This document shows, piece after piece, positions 19,092 through 27,804 of a DNA stretch of 64,000 bases (position 1 is its first letter; every line of letters starts with the position of its first letter). The position numbers and the translations under genes are program-made. Source of the DNA: Stutzerimonas stutzeri (GTDB lineage: Bacteria; Pseudomonadota; Gammaproteobacteria; Pseudomonadales; Pseudomonadaceae); assembly GCF_024448895.1 (NCBI RefSeq), contig NZ_JAMOIC010000005.1, positions 1-64,000 of the forward strand, read 5' to 3'. Below the pieces are notes generated by a model. That model made no database searches. It had not been told where the DNA came from and saw only the letters and a program-made list of their open reading frames with translations.

Positions 19092-19478
19092 TCAGATCCA
19101 AACATCATTCACAGCCGTCCGCTCATTCTTCTCATCGCCGGTATTCAAAACGCCCCGCGGCTCGATCAATAGCAGCTTTATCTCCTTTGGAGCATGGGGC
19201 TTGTGCTCGATTCCCTTCTTGACCACGTACATCTCGCCGGCGCGCACGGTCACCTCTCCGTCTCGAAAATAGATGACCAGCTCGCCCTCCAGCACGATGA
19301 AGGTTTCGTCGGTATCAGAATGGGTATGCCAGATGAACTCGCCCTCCAGCCGAGCGAGTTTGAACTGGTAGTCGTTCATTTCGGCAACCACCTTTTGCGC
19401 CCACTGGTCATGGAACAGCGCAAATTTTTCGGCGAAGTTGATGGCGGAATAAGGGGAGGGCGTTGGGTGCGTGGTCAT
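19092..19478 (-). CDS. Cupin domain protein
   Basis: Encodes 128 residues starting MTTHPTPSPY. Single-domain beta-barrel with cupin motif 1 GEFIWHTHSDTDETFIVLEG (metal-ligand His pair and Glu) and motif 2 VKKGIEHKPHAP. Probably binds a divalent metal; the substrate cannot be inferred. It lies 91 bp downstream of an AraC-type regulator on the same strand. A partial copy of its 3' end occurs at about 26.2-26.36 kb. Confidence 0.85.
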   Translation of the reverse strand: MTTHPTPSPYSAINFAEKFALFHDQWAQKVVAEMNDYQFKLARLEGEFIWHTHSDTDETFIVLEGELVIYFRDGEVTVRAGEMYVVKKGIEHKPHAPKEIKLLLIEPRGVLNTGDEKNERTAVNDVWI

Positions 19479-19569
19479 GCGAGGCTCGCTGTTCGTTACG
19501 GTTGAGCCATACGTTAGCGGCGCTCCAGCGCGCGGTATTGCATGATCGTGCAAGCCCGGCACGCAGCTG

Positions 19570-20382
19570 CTAACGGCTTGTCAGCATCCTCAACCAGCGT
19601 GCCGGCGATATGCCGAAGGCTTGGGTGAACAGGCGGGTCATGTGGCTTTGATCAAAGAAGCCGCTCTCAAGCGCCGCATCGGTTAGCGGCTGGCCTGCGA
19701 GTAGCCGATAACGCGCCTCGGCGAGGCGCCGCTGAGTGATGTAGCGATAGGGGCTGGTGCCGTACAACGCACGGAAGTCGCGCGACAGGCTCCAGCGGTC
19801 GCGCCCACTGGCCTCCACCAGATCCTCCAGCGTGATGCTCTGGTCTAGCCCGTCATGGATAAAGGTACGGGCGCGCTCGGCCGCCACGTAATCAACCGCT
19901 TTACGGCCACGCGGCTTGCCGCCGGCGACCTTCAGCGCCTGCGCCAGATCGTAGATCGCGTCGTCCTCTTCGAGCGGGTCGAGTGCCGTATCGAGGCTGT
20001 GAAGCAGGCGAGTGGTGGCAGCTAGCAGCCGAGGGTCATGGGACAAGCCGCCTGCTATGAAGGGCAACGGCTCGCCGCCCAGTACGTCCTGAATCAAGGA
20101 CGGTTCGATATAGAGGATCCGGTAGCGAAAGCCCGCATCGGTGCCTGCCTCGCCATCATGGATCTCGTCCGGGTGCAGCACGATGGTGCCGCCGGGCAAG
20201 CTGTGCCGCATCGCTTGCCGATAATGAAAGCTCTGTACGCCTGCAAGCGTACGGCCGATGGCGTAGGTGTCGTGTCGGTGGGGTGTATAGCCGTGCCCAC
20301 GAAAATAGGCCTCGATGCGCTCCATCTTGGTCGATGGCGCGGCGCGCTCAAGCCAGTCGCGTTCAGTGCTGAGTCTGTTCAT
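19570..20382 (-). CDS. AraC family transcriptional regulator
   Basis: Encodes 270 residues from ATG 20382. An N-terminal cupin-like AraC ligand domain has HRHDTYAIGRTLAGVQSF and LHPDEIHDGEAG. The C-terminal double helix-turn-helix (about 165-265) has LEDLVEASGRDRWSLSRDF and DAALESGFFDQSHMTRLFTQ, then FGISPARW. Likely senses a small hydrophobic or aromatic effector. The adjacent cupin gene is a possible target. Confidence 0.88.
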   Translation of the reverse strand: MNRLSTERDWLERAAPSTKMERIEAYFRGHGYTPHRHDTYAIGRTLAGVQSFHYRQAMRHSLPGGTIVLHPDEIHDGEAGTDAGFRYRILYIEPSLIQDVLGGEPLPFIAGGLSHDPRLLAATTRLLHSLDTALDPLEEDDAIYDLAQALKVAGGKPRGRKAVDYVAAERARTFIHDGLDQSITLEDLVEASGRDRWSLSRDFRALYGTSPYRYITQRRLAEARYRLLAGQPLTDAALESGFFDQSHMTRLFTQAFGISPARWLRMLTSR

Positions 20383-20483
20383 CGGTCGGCGATAAGAGAA
20401 TGCAAGGCTGAAGCATACCCGGCAATTAGGGCGTGTAGGCATGCGCTTCTATGGCAACCCGCTTACGTCCCTTGGATTACCCC

Positions 20484-20681
20484 TTATTCCTCCGGAGGCT
20501 GAAACAGCGCCTCGATGCTCGACTCGAACAGCCGGGCGATCTTGAAGGCCAACGGCAGGCTGGGGTCGTATCGGCCGGTCTCGATGGCGTTGATCGTTTG
20601 TCGCGAGACACCCAGCTTCGCGCCTAAGTCAGCCTGAGACCAGCCACGCTCAGTGCGCCGCTCGCGCACATGGTTGATCAC
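20484..20681 (-). CDS. Small XRE-type transcriptional regulator
   Basis: Encodes 65 residues, essentially a single helix-turn-helix: MINHVRERRTERGWSQADLG then LGVSRQTINAIETGRYDPSL. It starts at GTG 20681; this GTGA overlaps the TGA stop of the upstream membrane protein, indicating translational coupling. Such small regulators typically autoregulate the pair. Confidence 0.88.
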   Translation of the reverse strand: MINHVRERRTERGWSQADLGAKLGVSRQTINAIETGRYDPSLPLAFKIARLFESSIEALFQPPEE

Positions 20682-21061
20682 CGGTAGCGCCTCCAGGCGA
20701 AGAAGCTGCCCGCTGCCCACAGGGGGGCCATCAGGCTCCAGACCATGAACATCGAAAGGCGCGGAAAGCCCGCGGTTTCCAGAAATCCGTAGCTGAAGGT
20801 GATCAACGCCGTGCCGACAAAACCGACCGCCAGGCCCTCCAGATGGACCTTTTGTGCAAGCTCGTCGAGGTTGCGCACGTAGCGGATCACCACCGTAGCG
20901 AGGGCGATCAGGGGCAGCACAGGCAACAACGCTAAGACATTGCGCAGCGTACCGTCCTGAACATTGGCGAGCAGATGGGTGCTGATCACCAAAACGCTGA
21001 GGTAGAGGACCATAGTCAGGGAGAGGTGAACGAGAAATCGGCGGCGATGACCCATGGGCAT
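20678..21061 (-). CDS. Small integral membrane protein coupled to XRE regulator
   Basis: Encodes 127 residues with four likely membrane segments: about 13-32 (SLTMVLYLSVLVISTHLL), 42-60 (LALLPVLPLIALATVVI), 76-94 (LAVGFVGTALITFSYGF) and 100-122. AGAGGA precedes the start. It forms an overlapping operon with the XRE gene, a common pair of unknown physiological role. Confidence 0.8.
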   Translation of the reverse strand: MPMGHRRRFLVHLSLTMVLYLSVLVISTHLLANVQDGTLRNVLALLPVLPLIALATVVIRYVRNLDELAQKVHLEGLAVGFVGTALITFSYGFLETAGFPRLSMFMVWSLMAPLWAAGSFFAWRRYR

Positions 21062-21083
21062 ACATCCTCTGATGGAAAGTACG

Positions 21084-21130
21084 CTTTACATTAGGGCTGG
21101 TTAGCAAGTGAGTCAAGGTCACTTTACATT
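21084..21130 (-). promoter_or_regulatory. Promoter with repeated AATGTAAAG boxes for the membrane protein/XRE operon
   Basis: On the minus strand, TTGACT (21111-21116) and TAATGT (21088-21093) form a sigma-70 promoter with a 17-bp spacer. The box AATGTAAAG occurs twice in the same orientation, once overlapping the -10 and once upstream of the -35 (21122-21130). Placement suggests operators for the XRE regulator. Confidence 0.6.
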
Positions 21131-21260
21131 CGCTAAGGGTTGGCATGGTCCGCAAAGCGTCGGGCGGCGGTTATGGGGTCAATCGAACCTCATGCTCGCA
21201 ATCCTAAGAGCGCTCTCGACGGCTCCTATGCGCCTGCAATGATGCGTCCTGGGCTCGGCG

Positions 21261-21293
21261 CGTGGGAAAGGGTTCGCCGTTTTCCACCCTACG
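21261..21293. repeat. Palindromic intergenic repeat (GTGGAAAA...TTTTCCAC type)
   Basis: Contains GTGGGAAAGGGTTCGCCGTT then TTCCACCCTACG. Closely similar palindromes are at 27591-27622 and 52284-52315. A short dispersed repeat of unknown function; the surrounding 21156-21340 has no gene. Confidence 0.65.
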
Positions 21294-21339
21294 TAGTAAA
21301 AGTTCGCCAATTCGGGATGATGGGGTAGGTGGGTGACGC

Positions 21340-21565
21340 TTCGTTTGCCGACCGTGCTTGCGAACCACGTCAGGACGGTCTTTGCGTTGAATCCCGTAAC
21401 GCTCCTGAGCCTCTCTATAACTCAGCTCGCCTTTTCCGATCTGGTCGACGACTGTTCATTTAAAAGTCATCGTGTAGTCCCGCTGACTACGCTTTTTTGC
21501 TGCCTCCATCCCGTCCCTCCTGAAAAACAGATCAGAAGGTGTAAACCCTATTTAGGACGGGACAT
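21340..21565 (-). mobile_element. Degenerate IS3-family remnant (5' end with orfA)
   Basis: On the minus strand, ATG at 21509 is preceded by AGGAGGGA and begins MEAAKKRSQRDYTMTFK, then an in-frame TGA, then readable orfA-like sequence including KGELSYREAQERYGIQ and a frameshifted LTW...RKHGRQ region. TGTCCCGTCCTAAATAGGGT upstream (up to about 21565) resembles the element's terminal repeat. Everything downstream of the orfA 5' part is missing, so the element is dead. Confidence 0.75.
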
Positions 21566-21615
21566 AGCAAACAATGGGGAACCAATGATGGCCGCCGTTT
21601 GGTAAGCACGTTCTG

Positions 21616-24183
21616 TTACCAGAAGGTACCGCGCAGGGTCAGCATGTGGTTGCGGGGATCGCCGTACCAGTTAGTGGCTGATGTCGATCCGACGGTGGAG
21701 TAATACGTTTTGTCGAAGATGTTGTTCGCGTTGTAGGTGAGGGTCCAGTGCTGATCAATCTGGTATTCGGCCAATGCATTCCAGACGGCATAGCCTGCCT
21801 GTTCAAAGTCATAGCTATTGGTCGCCCCATTGCTAGTGACGGTACCGCTGTAGTAGTTAGAGCTTTGCAGGTTCACACCGCCGCCCACTTTGAAGTCCGA
21901 CAACACACCCGGTAGTTGATATGTCGTAAACAGCTTGAGCAGGTGTTTGGGTGTCTGGGTGCTCAGCAGTGTCTTGGCGCTCTTGTTGTGGTTCTGGTTA
22001 TAGGTATAACCGGCCATCAGCATCCAGTCAGGCATGATTTCCCCCGACATCTCCATGTCGAACCCTTTACTTACCACTTCGCCGTTACCAATCCAGCAGC
22101 AACTGCCGGAGAAGTCATAGTCGTTGATTGGATAGGAAGGATCGCGCACGCCCTGATGGTCACGGGTGGTGTAGTACAACGCAAAGTTGGTGTTGACGTT
22201 GCCGCCGAACAATTCGCCTTTCAGGCCCGTCTCATAGGTCTTGCCTTCCATGGCTTCGAGCGAAGCCCCCGAACCGGTCAGCAGGCTTACTTGCGGCTTG
22301 TAAATTTCCGAATAGCTGCCGTAGACCGACCACTCATCGTTGAGGTCATACACCAGACCGCCATACGGTGTGACCTTAGTTGGCTCGCGCATGGAAATGT
22401 CCGACGAGGTCTTCCAAGCACCTGCTGACAGAGTCTTGTAGGTCTGGTCGAATTTGTAGCGCTGCACTCGCGCCCCCAGGATCAAGTGCAGCGGCTCGGC
22501 GAGTTGCAAGCGCAGGCTACCGTAAACGCCATATTGTTTCTGGTCGTTGGGGCTGTAGTCTCTGCTGTAGTTGGTGTTGTTGGCGGGCTCGGCAAACGGT
22601 GTGCTGCCGGGGTCGTAGGGATTTATCGAGCCGCCGACAACGCGGGCGACCCCCAGCCAGCGGCTGGTCACGTCCTGATAATCGGCACCCACCACCAAGT
22701 CATGTTGCAGGCCAAACATATCGAAAGTACCGGACAGGTTGGTGTCCCACATCCGTTGTTGGTTTTCCTGCTTGGCCGTTGTGCTGCTCCACGACAACCC
22801 GGACCCGGTGGCCTTATCAACCCCGACACCGCTGACGGTGGTGGTCTTGAAGTAACCGACATCCCAAAGATCGGTATAGGAAACGTTGAGTTTCCAGTCA
22901 TCTGAAAGCTTGTGGTCGATCTTGGCAAAAACCTCGCGCCCCGTGGTATCGGTATAAGCCCAGCTTTCGCCCAGGCCGGTGTGCCTTGGCAGGCCGATAT
23001 CGGAGCCATCGAGATAGCGAGGCACTGAGTTCTGAGTGCCGTTCTCATGAGCTTTGTTGTAACGAATACCGGCCGTGAGCATGGTGTCGTCGGTGATATC
23101 AGCCTCAAGAACGCCATAGACAAACGGCTTTTCTGTGCTGCGGTTGTCGACGAAATACTGCCGATCCGTGTTGGCCACAACCAAACGTCCACGCAATTTG
23201 CCATCAAAGGCAATCGGGCCGGTGAGGTCCACTTCCTGGCGATAGTTGTCCCAGCTGCCCGCCGACGCGGTGAGTTTCAGCTGATAGGTGTCCATCGGGC
23301 GCTTGCGCACCATGTTCACGATGCCACCCGGATCACCGGTGCCACCAAATAGAGCCGATGCGCCACGCAGTACTTCAATGTGGTCGAATTCGGCCATGTC
23401 GTAGACGTTGGACGAATAGAAGCTCCCCAATGAGCTACCCAGAGCCATGGGGGCGGCACCATCGAGCTGGAAGTTTTCAACTTTGAAACCACGGGACAGG
23501 ATGTCAAAGGTCCGATAAGTACTGTTCTGCACCGTGATGCCGGGCGTCATACGCAGCGTATCGTTGATATCGGTCAGCTGCTGATCGGCCATCATCTGCT
23601 GGCTGATGATGGAAATCGACTGAGGCGTTTGGCGCAGGCTCATGGGGGTTTTCGAGCCGACACTGGTCAGCCAGGTGGTATAAGAATTTGAGTTCTCGGT
23701 CGCCTGGCCCATGCCCTGACCCACGATAACGCTCTCGCCGAGGTTCAGGCTGCCAGCGCGGATGTCGCTGGTGCCGGTGCTGATCAGCAGCACCGAGTTA
23801 TTCTCGAGACGAAAGGCCAGACCGGTGCCGCTCAGCAGCTGCACAAGCGCTTCGTCTATCAGGTAGCTGCCGTCGAGCCCTGGGCTCTGCTTGCCGCTGG
23901 TCAGGCGGGAGTCCACGGAAAGTAGGATGCCGGCTTCACTGGCGAAGCGGTTCAGCACCTGATCTAGATTGCCGGCGGGGAGGGCGTAACTGCGGGCCTT
24001 TTCGCTGATGGCTATCTGGGCCTGGGCCTGGGCCGTGGGCAAGGTAAGCAGCAATGGGCCACCGACCAGCAGGCCGGCGAACAGTGTTTGGCGAACTGCG
24101 AGGCTGAGCCGGGAACGGGGTGTAGTGGGCAGATACGGCATTCTGGATCGGTCCTCTTGAGAATACTTCTTGATTGAATTCAA
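21616..24183 (-). CDS. TonB-dependent siderophore receptor with N-terminal signalling domain
   Basis: Outer-membrane ferric-siderophore transporter that also signals to an ECF sigma system. Encodes 855 residues. A signal peptide (to about 54, ending AQAQ) is followed by an STN domain (about 60-135, LDQVLNRFASEAGILLSVDS), a linker, a plug domain (LRQTPQSISIISQQMM; SRGFKVENFQLDG; GASALFGGTGDPGGIVNMVR) and a 22-strand-type barrel ending in ...LRGTFW with terminal Trp, as expected for barrel assembly. A second Met at residue 15 is an alternative start. It is transcribed in the same direction as the fecI- and fecR-type genes, 198 bp after fecR. The siderophore cannot be named; the layout is FpvA/FoxA-like. 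Confidence 0.92.
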   Translation of the reverse strand: MNSIKKYSQEDRSRMPYLPTTPRSRLSLAVRQTLFAGLLVGGPLLLTLPTAQAQAQIAISEKARSYALPAGNLDQVLNRFASEAGILLSVDSRLTSGKQSPGLDGSYLIDEALVQLLSGTGLAFRLENNSVLLISTGTSDIRAGSLNLGESVIVGQGMGQATENSNSYTTWLTSVGSKTPMSLRQTPQSISIISQQMMADQQLTDINDTLRMTPGITVQNSTYRTFDILSRGFKVENFQLDGAAPMALGSSLGSFYSSNVYDMAEFDHIEVLRGASALFGGTGDPGGIVNMVRKRPMDTYQLKLTASAGSWDNYRQEVDLTGPIAFDGKLRGRLVVANTDRQYFVDNRSTEKPFVYGVLEADITDDTMLTAGIRYNKAHENGTQNSVPRYLDGSDIGLPRHTGLGESWAYTDTTGREVFAKIDHKLSDDWKLNVSYTDLWDVGYFKTTTVSGVGVDKATGSGLSWSSTTAKQENQQRMWDTNLSGTFDMFGLQHDLVVGADYQDVTSRWLGVARVVGGSINPYDPGSTPFAEPANNTNYSRDYSPNDQKQYGVYGSLRLQLAEPLHLILGARVQRYKFDQTYKTLSAGAWKTSSDISMREPTKVTPYGGLVYDLNDEWSVYGSYSEIYKPQVSLLTGSGASLEAMEGKTYETGLKGELFGGNVNTNFALYYTTRDHQGVRDPSYPINDYDFSGSCCWIGNGEVVSKGFDMEMSGEIMPDWMLMAGYTYNQNHNKSAKTLLSTQTPKHLLKLFTTYQLPGVLSDFKVGGGVNLQSSNYYSGTVTSNGATNSYDFEQAGYAVWNALAEYQIDQHWTLTYNANNIFDKTYYSTVGSTSATNWYGDPRNHMLTLRGTFW

Positions 24184-24381
24184 GAGGTATCCCGTACGAG
24201 CAGGTAAAACCTACAAGGGGGCGTCGAAATTTTTCTTAAGCAAGTTGGAAGGGCTGTCGCCACGTTGGGATGAGCGCGTGTAGGTGGTGCCTTAGGTTCG
24301 GTGTTCTGCTTACTCCACCTCCTGCATCCAGGCCTGCGCTGCGGTAACGGTTGCCGCTGAAGCTCCTCCCACGCATCGGCG

Positions 24382-25338
24382 CTAAGCCGGGCCGACTGTG
24401 GTCCAGTAACGGGTCAGGCTGTGTATTCGTATCGGTAGCGACTGTTGCAGCGCTATCAGCACCCGATCGGTGTCGGCCAGCGGGAATACGCCAGTCAGTT
24501 CCAGGCCGGCCACGGCCGGGTCGCAGCGCAGGACACCGGGGCGGTGGCGCGATAATTCGGCAAGGAAATGACCGAGCGGCATGCGCTCGGCGATCAGGCG
24601 GCCTTCATGCCAGGCAATGGCATTGGCATCGGCACGGTCGAGCTCGCCAAGGCGCTTGGCGCTGAACCATTGGCGCTGCCCGGCCTGCAAGCGGCTGGCC
24701 ACGGCATGACGGGGGCGCAACTCCAGTTCGCCGTCGAACAAGTCGACGCGGCTGCCGCCGTCCATTTCGAGAACCGAGAAGCGCGTGCCCAACGCCTGGA
24801 TCTCGCCAGCGGTGGTCTCGACGATTAACGGGCGACCTGCCGCGTCATGGCCGCTGTCGAGCAGCAATTCGCCAGCGAATAAGCGGATGCGTCGCTCGCT
24901 ATTACTGAAGTGAATGTCCACAGCACTGCCGCTGTTCAAACTCAGCCCGCTACCGTCGGCCAAGACGCGCTGCAAACGTTCGCCAGCGCCGCTGCGCAGG
25001 TCGGCCAGGGCTTCGCGCCAGGGCAGCTGCGAGTGGGCGACATAACCGCTACCACCAGCAACCAAGAGCAGGCCGAGCAGTTTGAGCGCCTGGCGCCTGT
25101 AGGCGTCTGGCCGCTCACGCAGCACCTGGCGGGCGGTCTCGAACGGCACTACCGCTAGGGCACCCTGCAGTTGTTCCAGGCGCTGCCAGGCCCTCAGATG
25201 TTCAGTGTCGGCTGCCTGCCAGGCTTCGAAAGCGGCGCGCTGGAAGTCGTCCAATCCACCATCCCAATGCAGCATCAGCCAATGGCTGGCCTGCTCGACG
25301 ATGGCGGGCTCGATGGGCGCTTCTTCAGAGCGACTCAT
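24382..25338 (-). CDS. FecR-type anti-sigma/sigma regulator
   Basis: Encodes 318 residues. Cytoplasmic N-terminal DUF4880 domain (ASHWLMLHWDGGLDDFQRAA) binds the sigma factor; one membrane segment lies at about 85-102 (LKLLGLLLVAGGSGYVA); the periplasmic FecR domain follows (RVLADGSGLSLNSGSAVDIH, GEIQALGTRFSVLE). It relays occupancy of the receptor's STN domain. Its ATG overlaps the stop of the sigma gene by 4 bp. Confidence 0.92.
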   Translation of the reverse strand: MSRSEEAPIEPAIVEQASHWLMLHWDGGLDDFQRAAFEAWQAADTEHLRAWQRLEQLQGALAVVPFETARQVLRERPDAYRRQALKLLGLLLVAGGSGYVAHSQLPWREALADLRSGAGERLQRVLADGSGLSLNSGSAVDIHFSNSERRIRLFAGELLLDSGHDAAGRPLIVETTAGEIQALGTRFSVLEMDGGSRVDLFDGELELRPRHAVASRLQAGQRQWFSAKRLGELDRADANAIAWHEGRLIAERMPLGHFLAELSRHRPGVLRCDPAVAGLELTGVFPLADTDRVLIALQQSLPIRIHSLTRYWTTVGPA

Positions 25339-25856
25339 TCGGCGTAAAGCACCTGGTAGCAGGCCTGGATGGCGCGCAGCATGTACTTCTGCACTGAGCT
25401 GACGCTGACCTGTAGGTGTTCGGCGATTTGCACATAGGTAAGCCCCTCGAACTGGGAAAGCAAGAAGGCTTCACGCACTTTCCCAGGCATGCCGTCGAGC
25501 ATCGTATCGATCTGCATAAGGGTCTCGACGATCATTGCGCGTGTCTCCAGCGAAGGGGTTTCCGGCTCGGGCAGCGCGGCGAGGCTGTCGAGGTAGGCTT
25601 GCTCAATGCGTTGGCGGCGCCATTGGTCGACCACTAGATTGCGCGCTATCTGGGCCAGATAGCTGCGGCCTTCCCCGGTTGCTGGCAAGCGACCGCTGGT
25701 CAGCAGACGCAGGAAGGTGTCCTGAGCGATATCCGCGGCTCGTTCACGATCGCCCAAGCGACGACGCAACCAGCCCTGCAACCAGCCGTGATGATCGAGG
25801 TACAGGCCATGCACTCGCCGGTGCATCAAGACTGGATCAGGAAGCGTGATGGACAC
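25335..25856 (-). CDS. FecI-type ECF sigma factor
   Basis: Encodes 173 residues from a GTG start. Region 2 has RERAADIAQDTFLRLL and LAQIARNLVVDQWRR; region 4 has FLLSQFEGLTYVQIAEHLQ and SVSSVQKYMLRA. Iron-starvation ECF family, expected to direct transcription of the receptor gene downstream. First gene of the sigma-antisigma-receptor set. Confidence 0.93.
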   Translation of the reverse strand: MSITLPDPVLMHRRVHGLYLDHHGWLQGWLRRRLGDRERAADIAQDTFLRLLTSGRLPATGEGRSYLAQIARNLVVDQWRRQRIEQAYLDSLAALPEPETPSLETRAMIVETLMQIDTMLDGMPGKVREAFLLSQFEGLTYVQIAEHLQVSVSSVQKYMLRAIQACYQVLYAE

Positions 25857-25882
25857 CCAGAATTCTCATAAGAGGCAATGGA

Positions 25883-25901
25883 GATAAGAATCGATCGCAT
25901 C
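25883..25901 (-). promoter_or_regulatory. Possible Fur box upstream of the ECF sigma gene
   Basis: GATAAGAATCGATCGCATC matches 10 of 19 positions of the classic Fur consensus, 27 bp upstream of the sigma start. Iron repression of such genes is usual, but the match is modest. Confidence 0.3.
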
Positions 25902-26171
25902 TTAGTGGAGGCGGGTTGCCTTGGGAATGGGAAATGTCCGCCTCGATGCCGGCGCTGTCGGTAATGCGCCTGGGCGGGAGCACGTGGGGCAATGTCACTA
26001 CCACTCAAGCGCGAGCGTCCGCGCGCAGCTGATGCCCCAGGCAATGGCTTTGAGTTTCATAGGGTGGACAACGCTCGCTTGCCCACCACATGCCTGCCGA
26101 CAGCGCGTCGCTCGACGTGGCGCACCGTTCGGCTACCGCCGCGGCTAATCAGGAAGGTCGAAAAAACCGAA

Positions 26172-26355
26172 GCGGAAAAGGAGACAAATTTATTATCCGT
26201 TCCCTCCGCTCGCTGGTCGCTCTCAATCAAAGCCAAACATCATTTACAGCCGTCCGCTCATTTGTCTCACCGCCGGTCTTGAACACGCCGCTCGGCTCGT
26301 CAGCAGCAGCTTTATTTCCTTGCAGCACTGGCTATGCTCGACCCCCTGCTTCACC
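26172..26355 (-). pseudogene. Degenerate duplicate of the cupin 3' end with its hairpin
   Basis: This stretch parallels 19035-19230. It contains a decayed GGGGACAG-type hairpin (AGCGGAAAAGGAGACAAATT ... CCCTCCGCT), then CCAAACATCATTTACAGCCG and further segments that match the last ~45 codons of the cupin gene, with frameshifts and stops. No intact frame remains. The rest of the gap 25902-26496 shows nothing more that I can name. Confidence 0.75.
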
Positions 26356-26496
26356 AATCCAGACGACATCAGATCCCTGCAGCTGGCGAACGGAGCTTGC
26401 CTTAAACGCAAAATCAACTAAGTTGTACGATGACAGACAATCTGTCATCGGCAACCTGCCGCGTTGTGCCTAACAATTAGAAGAAGGGTCATTTGC

Positions 26497-26928
26497 ATGA
26501 GAAAGCTAACACTGGTCATGGGGTTTCTGTGCTTGTTCACCGGCTATGTGGCCGCGGCTCCCGCCGATGAAAGCGAGGTAGCGACAGCAGTAGATAAGCT
26601 CACCCAGGCCATGCTGCATAAAGACATCGACCAGCTGGAAAAACTGACAGCGGAAAACCTTACCTACGGTCATTCCAGCGGCAATATTCAGGACAAAAAG
26701 GCCTTCATCTCAGATATCGAGACCGGCAAAAGCGCGTTCAAGGAGCTGAAAATGCTCAATCAGAAGATCACGCTTTCAGGTGACGTGGCGATGGTGCGCC
26801 ATCACTTCTCGGCTCAAGCCATCAGCAAAGAGAAAGGCATCGTTCCGACCGAGATCGAGAATTTCCAGATCTGGCAGAAACAGGACGGCCAGTGGCTATT
26901 GATCGGTCGTCAGGCGTTCCGCTTCTAA
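26497..26928 (+). CDS. Secreted NTF2-like (DUF4440-type) protein
   Basis: Encodes 143 residues from ATG 26497. Signal peptide to about residue 23 (LVMGFLCLFTGYVAAA). The mature part is an NTF2/SnoaL-like fold: LTQAMLHKDIDQLEKLTAEN, LTYGHSSG, VAMVRHHFSAQA and FQIWQKQDGQWLLIGRQAF. Periplasmic small-molecule-binding or enzyme-like role, substrate unknown. Appears monocistronic. Confidence 0.8.
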   Translation: MRKLTLVMGFLCLFTGYVAAAPADESEVATAVDKLTQAMLHKDIDQLEKLTAENLTYGHSSGNIQDKKAFISDIETGKSAFKELKMLNQKITLSGDVAMVRHHFSAQAISKEKGIVPTEIENFQIWQKQDGQWLLIGRQAFRF

Positions 26929-27031
26929 CACGCCAAGCGCAGTGGAGAAGGGGCATATGGGTTAAGCATGTATTTTTCGTTGGGCTTTGGCTTGAAGGCT
27001 ATCCGCGACGTTGCCCGCCGTCATGCTGGTC

Positions 27032-27511
27032 TCATAAATCCCTATCCAGCTGCGCCGTCATTTCGCTTATGACGATGGCGTTGATGCTTCTCAGCAGTCT
27101 TACTTCGCCAGCCAGCGTGGCACCGAGCTCCGGACGCTGCACCAGAAGTTCTTCGTTCTGGTGCAGCACTTCATTCAACAGCTTCGGTGCTTCCATACGC
27201 ACCTTGTCTACCAGCTTGCGGATGGTCTCGCGGGCGGTGGTTGGCTTGATGTCCATGGCTTCGCCTGCGGTGACGAGCAGTGGCGCGGTGATTGCGGTCA
27301 AGCGCTGAGCGCCTTGGGTTGGCCAAGCCAGGGTGGCTTGCTCCGGCCGCTGATCGCGATCACATGCGCGTGTGCCGTAGACGGCCGTGCACAGCAAGTC
27401 GTAGAAGGGCGATAGGTGCACACCCTTGCCGGACATCAGGAAGCTGAGGTTTTTCAGGTGGGCGTCTTCATTGTCCGCATGATCGAGCGGATTTTTATCT
27501 AGCTCATGAGT
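27032..27511 (-). pseudogene. C-terminal fragment of a HipA-type kinase
   Basis: The frame reads HADNEDAHLKNLSFLMSGKG, the conserved HipA segment around NxDxHxKN, then LSPFYDLLCTAVYG (DFG-like region) and a C-terminal helical part ending AQLDRDL. The N-terminal two thirds and any HipB antitoxin are missing, and only Met codons inside the domain are available as starts. A truncated relic of a type II toxin-antitoxin locus. Confidence 0.75.
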
Positions 27512-27590
27512 GGGAGCCGATTATCCGCACGGGTGTGAGGTTTTTAATGAAGAGGCGGTCATGAAGGGTGGCGGGATTGCCGGACATACG

Positions 27591-27744
27591 CGTGGAAAAG
27601 GCTCCGCCGTTTTCCACCCTACGCAGCTGATCTACGTTTGTGCGGCGTTGGGGTTTGGCGGTGGGCTGAAGCCCACCCTACGTCGGGTAGCTCAAGCCCT
27701 CCCCGCCGCAAAGGCGCTTTTGTAGGGTGGGCTTCAGCCCACCG
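27591..27744. repeat. Cluster of palindromic intergenic repeats
   Basis: Three palindromes: 27591-27622 (CGTGGAAAAGGCTCCGCCGT then TTTCCACCCTACG, same family as 21261 and 52284), 27659-27681 (GTGGGCTGAAGCCCAC) and 27722-27744 (GTAGGGTGGGCTTCAGCCCA). The last two are inverted copies of each other. They fill the gap between the hipA relic and rbsD. Confidence 0.7.
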
Positions 27745-27804
27745 GTAACCACTCATGAACTGATACGCATGCGATGCGCGCGAGCACGGAATGTTGATCG
27801 ATCC

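Noticed and set aside
24184-24381. ECF-type promoter of the TonB receptor gene
   Set aside because: AAGAAAAATTTC is suggestive but no -10 element at a convincing distance was found.
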